A stretch of DNA of 6,973 nt, from the NCBI GenBank assembly GCA_003152255.1, contig PLZT01000299.1:1-6973 (forward strand). Reading direction: 5' to 3'. A model generated the notes under the pieces. It was not told the DNA's origin. It worked only from the letters and a program-made list of their open reading frames with translations, and did not search any database. Each line of letters begins with the position of its first letter. Positions within the stretch are counted from its first letter, which is position 1. This stretch comes from Methylocystaceae bacterium (GTDB taxonomy: Bacteria; Pseudomonadota; Alphaproteobacteria; Rhizobiales; Beijerinckiaceae). Both the position numbers and the translations under genes were made by a program. Positions 1 to 5,993 of this stretch are shown here, piece after piece.

Positions 1-269
1 CCATGAACGTCCGGTCGAACGCATATCGCCTTCATGCGGCTTCCGGCTTCGGCGGCGCCTAACGTGGAAAGATCGACAACCTCGAAGGCGCCGCCGATCT
101 CTTCGGTGTGTTTCCGTTTCACCGAAACGTAGCTCGCGGCGGCGGGATCGGCGGCGCAAATCACGGCCGCGAGTTTCGGGGTGATTCCGCGTTGCTTCAC
201 CGCCCCGAAGGCGTCGATCAAGCGCGCCTTTCTCGCCGCGACCATGTCCTTGCTGTAGATAGGCTTCAT
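1..269 (-). CDS. folD: FolD-like methylene-tetrahydrofolate dehydrogenase/cyclohydrolase, N-terminal part (runs off left edge)
   Basis: Enzymes of the FolD family oxidise 5,10-methylene-tetrahydrofolate with NAD(P)+ and hydrolyse the methenyl product to 10-formyl-tetrahydrofolate in the cytoplasm. Only the first 89 codons and part of the 90th are present. An ATG at 269-267 is preceded by GAGG four bases upstream. The family is recognised from PKLAAVICAADPAAASYVSV (residues 31-50), which aligns with the usual LAVILVGxxPAS-YVxxK segment. Y47 and K51 fall where FolD has its active-site Tyr and Lys (YxxxK). The final residues, RPDVHG, match the start of the folate-site HGILVQLPLP motif. The segment is divergent: the usual VG-D/N-PAS is CAADPAAAS, and the opening IDGK-type sequence is missing. 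It lies 135 bp beyond fae with a terminator between, so it probably has its own promoter or depends on readthrough. Substrate preference (tetrahydrofolate or another pterin) cannot be read from this fragment. Confidence 0.75.
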   Translation of the reverse strand, partial: MKPIYSKDMVAARKARLIDAFGAVKQRGITPKLAAVICAADPAAASYVSVKRKHTEEIGGAFEVVDLSTLGAAEAGSRMKAICVRPDVH

Positions 270-350
270 CTTGCCTCACCCGAGTCTTCTTGAATCGACG
301 GGCCCGCGCGAAACCCTCCGCGGCCGCTTTCGCGACATGAAATCCACGAA

Positions 351-378
351 CAAAAAAGGGAGCCGCGCGCGGCTCCCC
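351..378 (-). terminator. Intrinsic terminator after fae
   Basis: A perfect inverted repeat at 358-377 (arms GGGAGCC and GGCTCCC around a self-complementary GCGCGC) is followed, in the minus-strand direction, by six T residues (357-352). It lies 26 bp past the fae stop codon. This is the classic Rho-independent layout and should end the mch-to-fae transcript before the FolD-like gene. Confidence 0.87.
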
Positions 379-403
379 AAAGCTTCGCAAGCCGGCGCGC
401 GCC

Positions 404-913
404 TTAGTGGGCGGCGAAGGGGTGCTTGGCGTCGTTGCGCTTGGCGACGACCTCGGCGGCCTTCGGCTCGCCCTTGATGGCGCGCGCGAGAGCTTCCTTC
501 GTGGCGGTGTAGTTGTAATCCTGGATCTTGGCGTCGTCCGAGGCGTCCCAGTGAATGAACACGCCAACGCAGATGAACAGGTCATCGGCTTCGCTGACCG
601 GGATGATGCCCTCGGCCACCGAATCGGCGACCGCCTTGGCGACGCCGGCCTGCGCCGGGCCGAACATCTGAACGGCCTGCTTGGCGCCCTTGATCGTGAC
701 CTTGTTGAACAGGATCGTGTTCGGCTTGGTCAGCAGGTTCGGAGCGACGACCGCGAGAAGGGTGGTGAAGCCGTCCTTGTTGTTAACCAGAGCATTGGCG
801 AAAGCCAGCTCGGCGGCCGAACCGCGCGGTCCGATGATCAGATCGATATGAGCGACTTCATTGCCTTCGCCGACCAGCGACTCGCCGACCAGAAGCTTGT
901 TGATCAAAGCCAT
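404..913 (-). CDS. fae: Formaldehyde-activating enzyme
   Basis: Fae catalyses condensation of formaldehyde with tetrahydromethanopterin to give 5,10-methylene-H4MPT, the entry step of the cytoplasmic H4MPT-linked oxidation pathway in methylotrophs. The product is 169 aa, the usual size. The sequence is nearly the textbook Fae: [14 protein letters not shown] (residues 19-32, with the conserved His22 taken as the catalytic acid/base), the [16 protein letters not shown] segment, [32 protein letters not shown], and the terminal HPFAA. The start was set at 913 and not at the longer open frame to 1063. The ATG at 913 has AAAGGA seven bases upstream and gives the family N terminus [11 protein letters not shown]; the 50-residue extension is arginine- and glycine-rich and unlike Fae. 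It is the last gene before a strong terminator and has a 146-bp upstream gap, so separate high-level transcription is plausible. Confidence 0.97.
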   Translation of the reverse strand: MALINKLLVGESLVGEGNEVAHIDLIIGPRGSAAELAFANALVNNKDGFTTLLAVVAPNLLTKPNTILFNKVTIKGAKQAVQMFGPAQAGVAKAVADSVAEGIIPVSEADDLFICVGVFIHWDASDDAKIQDYNYTATKEALARAIKGEPKAAEVVAKRNDAKHPFAAH

Positions 914-1059
914 GTGCGTTTCCTTTCGAGAAAACCGTTTGCGTCCCGTTATCCCTGAAGGGTTCGGGCCGCCCCCCTTATCGTCGTGACGGCCAGGGGC
1001 TAATGCCCAGCCGGCCGATCCGATCCGATCCGCGCGAGACCATCCCGCGCGGCGCGGAC
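914..1059 (-). promoter_or_regulatory. fae: fae upstream region with hairpin and pentamer repeat
   Basis: This is the only sizeable gap inside the C1 cluster and probably carries the fae promoter and leader. It holds a potential stem at 991-1016 (outer GGCC/GGCC and inner GGGC/GCCC around TAAT) and, directly beside it, three tandem copies of CGATC (1016-1030). A sound SD sequence lies next to the fae ATG. I do not see a convincing -35/-10 pair, so promoter position and sigma factor are open. Calling it a promoter region rests on its length against the 21- and 25-bp gaps elsewhere and on the known abundance of Fae. Confidence 0.35.
1016..1032. repeat. Short tandem repeat, CGATC x 3
   Basis: Three perfect copies of the pentamer CGATC (1016-1030), followed by CG as the start of a fourth. 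It is noncoding, between the CitG-like gene and fae. Two of the copies create GATC-CGATC overlaps, so it could also be a cluster of GATC methylation sites. A chance occurrence in GC-rich DNA cannot be excluded. Confidence 0.6.
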
Positions 1060-1929
1060 TCAACCATTTTTACAGGCGTTTGCCAAGGCGCCGGCGACAT
1101 AATCCGAGAAAAGAGTGGCGACCGTCAAATCCGCGCTGGTGCCAGGGTTTAGCCCTCGCTCCTTGAGCGAGGCGTCCCACAACAGCGCGGCGGCGCGCTC
1201 CTCCTCCTCGCTTTTTTTCGCGTCGAGCGCCGCCGCGAAGGCCCGCGCCTCGGCCAAAACAAGCGCCCCGGCGTCGGCGCCGAATTTGCGGACGACATGG
1301 CTGTCGGGAAAGGCGCCGAGAAAGCCGAGATAGACTCGCAGCGTCGCCATCTCCTTGCCGCGACCTTCTCGCCGCGCGGTGAGAAGCGTCGAACGGCCGA
1401 GGGTGAAAACGTCCTCGAAATCATGAGCGTATTGATAGGCGATGCGGTCGCGGTCCGCGCTGGCGCGCATGGCCTCCAGCAGGCTGACGCGCGCCGGCTC
1501 CATCACGTCGTGCCGCGGCGCGGCGCCGAGTCCCCCCGGATTGGCGCGCGTGATGGCCTTGAAGGCGAGTTCCGCGTCGGCGCGCGTGAGACCCTTGAGA
1601 ACGCGGGCGACGCCCAGCCGCAAATCCTCGCCGGGAAAATCCAGCGCGGCCTGAGCCAGCGGCGCGCAGAGCAAAATAATGCCGAGATTGGTGTTTTGCC
1701 CGACCCGCGCGAAAGTGGCCTCGACGGCGGAGAAAATCCGCGCCCCGACATCTATGCCGGGCGTCCCGAGGGGGACCGCTGCGACATGGGCGCTGTCGAT
1801 AAAATCCTTGACCTCCATGCCATGCCCGGCGGCGAAGACATGAACATTGCCAGGCTTTGGCGCCTGCAATTCGTCCTCGCAAGCCGCGAGGAAGGCCTGA
1901 GCCAGCGGTAGGGAATCGGGGCCGATCAA
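1060..1929 (-). CDS. CitG/MdcB-family protein of the H4MPT cluster (Orf7-like; triphosphoribosyl-dephospho-CoA synthase fold)
   Basis: This 289-aa protein belongs to the family of CitG and MdcB, which transfer a ribosyl group to dephospho-CoA to make the prosthetic group of citrate or malonate lyase. Visible family motifs are PKPGNV (24-29), [11 protein letters not shown] (77-87), NPGGLG (130-135), the DFEDVF acidic patch (170-175) and NPGTSADL (261-268). No citrate or malonate lyase gene is in view. In methylotrophs a member of this family, known as Orf7, sits beside fae and mch, so a role in making the H4MPT or methylofuran carrier is the better guess; the exact reaction is not established here. 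The start is TTG at 1929. AGGAGG lies nine bases upstream, the nearby GTG would hit a stop after one more codon, and no ATG occurs in frame. It begins 25 bp after the ATP-grasp gene, in one operon. A helical, charged Glu/Lys stretch precedes the C-terminal motif. Confidence 0.86.
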   Translation of the reverse strand: MIGPDSLPLAQAFLAACEDELQAPKPGNVHVFAAGHGMEVKDFIDSAHVAAVPLGTPGIDVGARIFSAVEATFARVGQNTNLGIILLCAPLAQAALDFPGEDLRLGVARVLKGLTRADAELAFKAITRANPGGLGAAPRHDVMEPARVSLLEAMRASADRDRIAYQYAHDFEDVFTLGRSTLLTARREGRGKEMATLRVYLGFLGAFPDSHVVRKFGADAGALVLAEARAFAAALDAKKSEEEERAAALLWDASLKERGLNPGTSADLTVATLFSDYVAGALANACKNG

Positions 1930-1954
1930 TTCACCTTGCCTCCTGTCTCGAAAG

Positions 1955-2851
1955 TTAACGCTTTACCATAAGCAGAACGTCGGCGGCGAGTCGCTCGGCG
2001 ATCGAAAAGCCGGTCACCCTTTGCAGACCGCTCCAGCCGGCCATGCTGTTGACCTCCAGCACCAAAGGGGCGCCGTCCGCGTCGGCGATCAGATCGACGC
2101 CAGCGCAGACCGCGCCCAGCGCCTTGGCGGCGCGCAGCGCCGTTTCGGCCTCGACCAAGGAAGGCGTGACCGCGACGGGCCGGGCGCCCTGGCGCACATT
2201 GGTGATCCACTGCTCCGAGCGCCGCCGCATCGCGCCGACGATCCCGCCCGCCGAAATCAGCACGCGCATGTCCTCGAACCGCGCCGCGCCGGAGACGATC
2301 CGCGGTTCGACGAAGCGCTGCAGATAATAAACGCCGCGCGCGTCCTGCAAGGACGGCAACTCCGCCTCGTTTCGGACGAGTTGCAGGCCCCAGCCTTGCG
2401 CGCCGAACAGCGGTTTCAGCACCAACGGCCCGTGCGGACATTCGCGGCGAACGATGGCGCGGGCCTGCGCCTCGGTTTGCGCGACGAAGGTCGCCGGCGT
2501 GCGCAATCCCGCGCGGACCAGAAGAAAGCTCGCCATGGATTTGTCGGTGCAGCGCTCGATGGCGCGCGCGTCATTGACCATCGGCACGCCAAGCGCGCCG
2601 AGGGCGTGCAGCACGCCGAGGCGCATTGTGATCGCCTCCAGCGAGCCGTCGCCGATCGCGCGAACGACGCCGATATCCGGCGGCGCCGCCCGAAATCCCG
2701 GAATGGCGAGGCCATAGGGGCGGGTCGTGTCGATCTTGCAGGCCGCCAGCCGCACGGCGACAGGCCGCGCGCCCAGCCGCGCCAAGGCCCGCGCGAACGC
2801 CTCGACATGCCAGTCGATCTTGTCGGTGAAGACGGCGACGCGCGGGCGCAT
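1955..2851 (-). CDS. ATP-grasp (RimK-like) ligase of the H4MPT cluster (Orf5-like)
   Basis: ATP-grasp ligases join a carboxylate, activated as acyl-phosphate, to an amine; RimK-type members often add glutamate. The 298-aa product shows the fold in order: an N-terminal domain beginning RPRVAVFTDK, a linker with NDARAIERCTDKSMASFLL (93-111), the glycine-rich ATP loop KPLFGAQGWG (146-155), the adenine-contacting strand YYLQRFVEP (175-183), DMRVLISAGGIVGAMRR (194-210), and the metal-binding end GVDLIADADG...LEVNSMAGW (251-273) with likely Mg ligands D253, E266 and N268. A RimK-like gene accompanies mch and fae in methylotrophs. A role in glutamylation of H4MPT or methylofuran is an inference from that context and from the archaeal MptN family. 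ATG is at 2851; the SD is weak (the 21-bp gap after mch holds no good AGGAGG), which suggests translational coupling to mch. Confidence 0.86.
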   Translation of the reverse strand: MRPRVAVFTDKIDWHVEAFARALARLGARPVAVRLAACKIDTTRPYGLAIPGFRAAPPDIGVVRAIGDGSLEAITMRLGVLHALGALGVPMVNDARAIERCTDKSMASFLLVRAGLRTPATFVAQTEAQARAIVRRECPHGPLVLKPLFGAQGWGLQLVRNEAELPSLQDARGVYYLQRFVEPRIVSGAARFEDMRVLISAGGIVGAMRRRSEQWITNVRQGARPVAVTPSLVEAETALRAAKALGAVCAGVDLIADADGAPLVLEVNSMAGWSGLQRVTGFSIAERLAADVLLMVKR

Positions 2852-2872
2852 AGGGCTCAGAAGAACAATCCC

Positions 2873-3850
2873 TTAGCCGAAGGAAGCGTCGAGCAGCTTC
2901 TCGTCGATCGCGCCGCCCCTAAAAGTCTCGCCGGTCTCGACCGCCGTCACCAGCGCCTCGGCGGGCGAGAACAGGCTCGGGTCGATCTTGTAGAAATCGC
3001 CCTTATAGGCCTTGAACACCTCGGCGAAGGGGCGCCCGTAATCGCGCGAATTGCTGCTCGGCAAATTCTTCGCCAGTTCCTTCGCCGCCTCGGCGGAGCC
3101 CCTCACGAACAGATGCGCGCGGCCGGCGTAGATGATCGCGTCATTGGTGCGGCCCATCGCCTGCACGAAATCGGGATGCGGCGGCGACAAAGGCGCCGTG
3201 GCTATGCCGTCGATGATGTTTTCGAGCGGGAATTTCAGCTCATGCGCCTTGTGCAGCGCGACTTCGAGCACGCGGCCCACGACCTGCACGCTGCCGGCGA
3301 GACTCTGCGTCGGCGCATAGACGAAGGCGACATTCTTGGGATCGACCTTGGCGGCGTTCGCGACCTTCGCGACGACCTCGGCCGGCGGCGGCGAGCCGCT
3401 TTCCAGCACGATGGTGACGCGGTCGGCCTTGTCGCTATAGGGCAGTTCCTCGAACAATTTTTCGACCCGGGCCTGGGCGCGGCCGGGGCCGGAGCCGAGC
3501 GCGAAGAATTTTTCGTGGGCGAGGCTCCAGCCGGCGTATTGGCTGGCGAGGCAGGCGACGACCGGATCATTGCTCGTGACGGTCAGCCAGAACGGCCATT
3601 TGGAGGCGCCCGGCGCCGGCGTCAAGGCGACGCGGCCGAGCCCGCCCATGCAGATTTCGACGAGCAGCAGACCGGCGTCGATCCCGCCCGCGACCTTGGC
3701 GCCGGCGTCGATCAGCAATTCGCCCGAGGCGCCGCGGGAAACCGCGACGCGATAGCGCGCCGCGCCGGCGGCCAGCCGGTCGACGATCTCGCCCGCCAGA
3801 AGATTTACGCTCGCCGTGGCGCGATTGCTCGTGTCCAATGTTCCCGTCAC
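2873..3850 (-). CDS. mch: Methenyltetrahydromethanopterin cyclohydrolase
   Basis: Mch interconverts 5,10-methenyl-H4MPT and N5-formyl-H4MPT in the cytoplasm, between methylene-H4MPT dehydrogenase and the formyltransferase/hydrolase complex. The 325-aa product has the expected length and the conserved blocks: SQYAGWSL (103-110), FFALGSGPGRA (115-125), YAPTQSLAGSVQVVGRV (178-194), PLSPPHPDFVQAMGRTNDAI (220-239), and GDFYKIDPSLFSPAE (284-298), and it ends DASFG as in the methylotroph enzymes. The start is GTG at 3850. No ATG lies in frame upstream, and a GGGG run about eight bases before it may act as the SD. A slightly later start is possible because the first ~12 residues are not conserved. 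It is the first gene of the minus-strand cluster, divergent from kup. mtdB, which precedes mch in Methylobacterium, is absent at this spot. Confidence 0.96.
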   Translation of the reverse strand: MTGTLDTSNRATASVNLLAGEIVDRLAAGAARYRVAVSRGASGELLIDAGAKVAGGIDAGLLLVEICMGGLGRVALTPAPGASKWPFWLTVTSNDPVVACLASQYAGWSLAHEKFFALGSGPGRAQARVEKLFEELPYSDKADRVTIVLESGSPPPAEVVAKVANAAKVDPKNVAFVYAPTQSLAGSVQVVGRVLEVALHKAHELKFPLENIIDGIATAPLSPPHPDFVQAMGRTNDAIIYAGRAHLFVRGSAEAAKELAKNLPSSNSRDYGRPFAEVFKAYKGDFYKIDPSLFSPAEALVTAVETGETFRGGAIDEKLLDASFG

Positions 3851-3868
3851 TGTCCCGCCCCTTGCCTT

Positions 3869-3874
3869 TATAAT
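3869..3874 (+). promoter_or_regulatory. Candidate -10 box for kup
   Basis: An exact TATAAT in a GC-rich region, pointing toward kup. The matching -35 at 17 bp (3846-3851, GTCACT) is only a 3-of-6 match to TTGACA and overlaps the mch start, so an activator or another sigma factor may be needed. If used, transcription would start near 3881 and leave a leader of about 208 nt before the kup ATG. Confidence 0.35.
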
Positions 3875-3886
3875 GAGTGCATAATG
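3870..3886. repeat. Phased direct repeat ATAATG
   Basis: ATAATG occurs at 3870-3875 and 3881-3886, an 11-bp period or about one helical turn. That is the spacing expected for tandem binding of a regulator on one DNA face. It overlaps the candidate -10 elements of both divergent transcripts. Chance is possible for so short a unit. Confidence 0.4.
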
Positions 3887-3895
3887 TTTGCCGGC

Positions 3896-4040
3896 GTCTC
3901 GCGCTTTTCGCGCGAATTTCCGCTCCGCTCGCGCGGAGACTTCTACAGGGCTTTGAGGCGAAGCGAAAGCGCGCGCTCAAACAGCGGCGGGACGCCTCTT
4001 CCGCGCTTGGAGGATCGGGGTTCGACCTCGCGACGCGCGG
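3896..4040 (+). other. Three consecutive potential hairpins in the kup leader
   Basis: Hairpin 1 spans 3896-3940: GTCTCGCGC pairs with GCGC-G-GAGAC, nine pairs with one bulged G. It competes with a shorter perfect stem, TCGCGC/GCGCGA (3899-3904 with 3910-3915), so two exclusive folds are possible. Hairpin 2 is closed by GAGGCG (3955-3960) and CGCCTC (3993-3998), with a nested CGCT-CAAAC-AGCG stem (3974-3986). Hairpin 3 spans 4001-4040: CCGCGC/GCGCGG outside, and inside GAGG-a-TCG paired with CGA-CCTC around GGGTT. None is followed by a T-run, so they are not simple terminators. A structured 5' leader of the kup mRNA is an inference; high GC content makes chance stems common. I do not recognise a known riboswitch class. 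Confidence 0.35.
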
Positions 4041-4088
4041 CGTGACCTGCTATGTCGGTCGCGGGAAAATCGGCGCATAGGGGTCATT

Positions 4089-5966
4089 ATGGCGACAGCC
4101 GCGGAGACGGACGGACATAAGGTCAGCGGAATTGGAACGCTCGCCCTCGGCGCCTTGGGCGTCGTGTACGGAGATATCGGAACCAGCCCTCTCTATACGA
4201 TCAAGACGGCGGTCGATTGGGCGGGCGGCTCCATCGCGCCCGAGGAAGCGCTTGGCATATTGTCGCTGATCGTCTGGACGCTGGTGATCATCACCTCGGT
4301 TAAATATGTCGCGGTGATCATGCGCGCGGACAATGACGGCGAGGGCGGGATTCTCGCGCTCATGTCATTGCTCGGCATCAAGCACGGGCGCCGCCCCTTC
4401 GTCATCGGCCTCGGCATGCTCGGCGCCGCCCTGCTGTTCGGGGACGGAGCGATCACGCCGGCGATATCGGTGCTGAGCGCCTTGGAGGGCCTAAAAACCC
4501 CGGCGCCGGCGATCGAACCCTATGTCGTCTCTCTGTCCGTCGCGGTTCTCATCGGCCTGTTCACCTTGCAATCGCAGGGAACGGGGCGGATTTGCCGAAT
4601 CTTCGGCCCGATCATGACGCTATGGTTTCTCACCATTGGCGCGTTGGGCCTCGCGAGCATATGGCGCCATCCCGACGTGCTTTGGGCGCTCGATCCGCGC
4701 GTGGGATTGACTTACGTCACGACGCACGGAGCGGGCGGGTTTCTTACGCTCGGCGCTGTGTTTTTGTGCGCCACGGGCGCGGAGGCGCTCTATGCCGACA
4801 TGGGTCATTTCGGCCGCCAGCCGATACGCCTCGCGTGGTATGGGCTCGTCCTGCCGGCCTTGCTGCTCAATTACGCCGGCCAAACCGCGCTCTTGGTGGA
4901 CGGTCCGGTCGGGCGCGAGACAAATCCGTTCTTCGATCTTTGCCCGGCGGGGCTGCAACTTCCGCTGGTCGGGCTGGCGACGGTCGCGACCGTTATCGCG
5001 AGCCAGTCGATCATCACCGGCGCCTTTTCGATGACGCGACAGGCGATACAACTTGGCCTCCTGCCGCGCATATATGTTTCGCAGACTTCCGCTGAAAGCT
5101 ACGGACAGATATACGTCGGCTTCGTCAATTGGGCCTTGATGGCGCTCACGCTTGTTTTAACCGCGGTCTTCCGTTCGTCCGACAATCTCGCGGCGGCGTT
5201 CGGCATCGCCGTTTCGATGACGATGTTGCTGACCAGCGTGCTGATGTTCATCGCGATGCGCGAGGTCTGGCGCTGGAGCTTGCCCTTGAGCTTGCTGGTC
5301 GCCGGGCTATTCATCACCGTGGACGGGTCGTTCGTCGCGGCCAATATGGTGAAGTTTTTCGAGGGCGGCTGGATTCCCCTTGTTGTCGCCAGCATATTGT
5401 TCTTCCTGATGACCTGCTGGAGCGACGGTTACGCCGTCATGCGCGCGGCGCGGGAGCGCGACACCTTTCCGCTCCAGGGCTTCATCGCGAAATTCCACGG
5501 GAAGCCGCGCGTCGAGGGCACGGCGGTTTATATGTCGAGCCGCGTGGACGTCGTGCCGGTGCCGCTTTTGCATAATCTCAAACACAATAAGGTTTTGCAT
5601 GAACGCGTCGTGCTATTGCGGGTCCTGACCGAGCATGTCCCGCGCGTAGAGCCCGCGCAACGCGTCGAAACGACGGAATTAACCGACGGCTTCCATGCGA
5701 TGACCGTGCGCTATGGTTTCATGGACCAACCCAACATACCGCGCGCCCTCATGCTCGAATCGGCCGGCTGCCCGCTCATCTTCAACATGATGCAGACGTC
5801 GTTTTTCGTCGGCAGGCTAACGATCATTCCATCTGGCCACTCGAAGTGGTGGCGATTCAAGCTGAATATTTTCGAGTTCATGCACCGCAACGCGCTTTCG
5901 GCGACCGAGTTTTTCCAGATACCGCCAGGGCGCGTCGTCGAGCTTGGAGGGCAGGTTGAAATCTGA
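4089..5966 (+). CDS. kup: Kup-family low-affinity potassium transporter (first copy)
   Basis: Kup/Trk D proteins are inner-membrane K+/H+ symporters of the APC superfamily. The complete 625-aa product has the usual length and layout: about 12 hydrophobic segments to roughly residue 455, then a cytoplasmic C-terminal domain ending in the family's PPGRVVELGGQVEI. The signature YGDIGTSPLY is at residues 27-36 and carries the conserved Asp29 and Tyr36 implicated in K+ and H+ binding. LLFGDGAITPAISVLSALEG and GAEALYADMGHFG are also intact, as is LNYAGQTALL followed by NPFF. ATG at 4089 has AGGGG five bases upstream. The gene uses the rare Ile codon ATA about ten times, whereas the following kup fragment uses it once. 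A second kup begins 27 bp later, so the two are probably co-transcribed. It is divergent from mch across a 238-bp region. Confidence 0.96.
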   Translation: MATAAETDGHKVSGIGTLALGALGVVYGDIGTSPLYTIKTAVDWAGGSIAPEEALGILSLIVWTLVIITSVKYVAVIMRADNDGEGGILALMSLLGIKHGRRPFVIGLGMLGAALLFGDGAITPAISVLSALEGLKTPAPAIEPYVVSLSVAVLIGLFTLQSQGTGRICRIFGPIMTLWFLTIGALGLASIWRHPDVLWALDPRVGLTYVTTHGAGGFLTLGAVFLCATGAEALYADMGHFGRQPIRLAWYGLVLPALLLNYAGQTALLVDGPVGRETNPFFDLCPAGLQLPLVGLATVATVIASQSIITGAFSMTRQAIQLGLLPRIYVSQTSAESYGQIYVGFVNWALMALTLVLTAVFRSSDNLAAAFGIAVSMTMLLTSVLMFIAMREVWRWSLPLSLLVAGLFITVDGSFVAANMVKFFEGGWIPLVVASILFFLMTCWSDGYAVMRAARERDTFPLQGFIAKFHGKPRVEGTAVYMSSRVDVVPVPLLHNLKHNKVLHERVVLLRVLTEHVPRVEPAQRVETTELTDGFHAMTVRYGFMDQPNIPRALMLESAGCPLIFNMMQTSFFVGRLTIIPSGHSKWWRFKLNIFEFMHRNALSATEFFQIPPGRVVELGGQVEI

Positions 5967-5993
5967 TTCGGTCATCGCGGTCGAGGCTGGCCG

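Larger units (their letters stand above)
3851..4088. promoter_or_regulatory. Divergent intergenic region between mch and kup
   Basis: These 238 bp carry the promoters for the minus-strand C1 cluster and for the plus-strand kup pair. An AT-rich island (3867-3886) stands out in otherwise GC-rich DNA. It contains TATAAT on the plus strand (3869-3874), TATAAA on the minus strand (3872-3867), and two ATAATG copies. The remaining ~190 bp toward kup form several inverted repeats, listed separately. No tRNA or convincing small gene was found. Confidence 0.6.

Noticed and set aside
407..958. Plus-strand open frame antisense to fae
   Set aside because: It is a mirror of the fae reading frame with no independent motif or SD.
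914..1063. 50-residue N-terminal extension of Fae
   Set aside because: The composition is unlike Fae, and the ATG at 913 has a good SD and gives the family N terminus.
1297..1911. Plus-strand open frame antisense to the CitG-like gene
   Set aside because: It is a shadow of the CitG-family frame, which has several conserved motifs; the antisense product has none.
2021..4045. Very long plus-strand open frame (674 codons)
   Set aside because: It runs antisense over mch and the ATP-grasp gene, both with clear family motifs. Its translation is rich in Arg, Asp, Gly, Ala and His with no recognisable domain, typical of a GC-rich antisense shadow.
4001..4045. tRNA-like segment (GGGGTTCGACC resembles a T-arm)
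   Set aside because: The stem flanking the TTCGA does not form a proper five-pair T-arm, and no anticodon or D-arm or acceptor stem could be matched.
3877..4080. Possible small gene or upstream ORF (67 codons, GTG start) ending eight bases before kup
   Set aside because: It has no clear SD, is Arg/Ala-rich without known motifs, and overlaps the hairpin region. A leader peptide cannot be excluded but is not supported.
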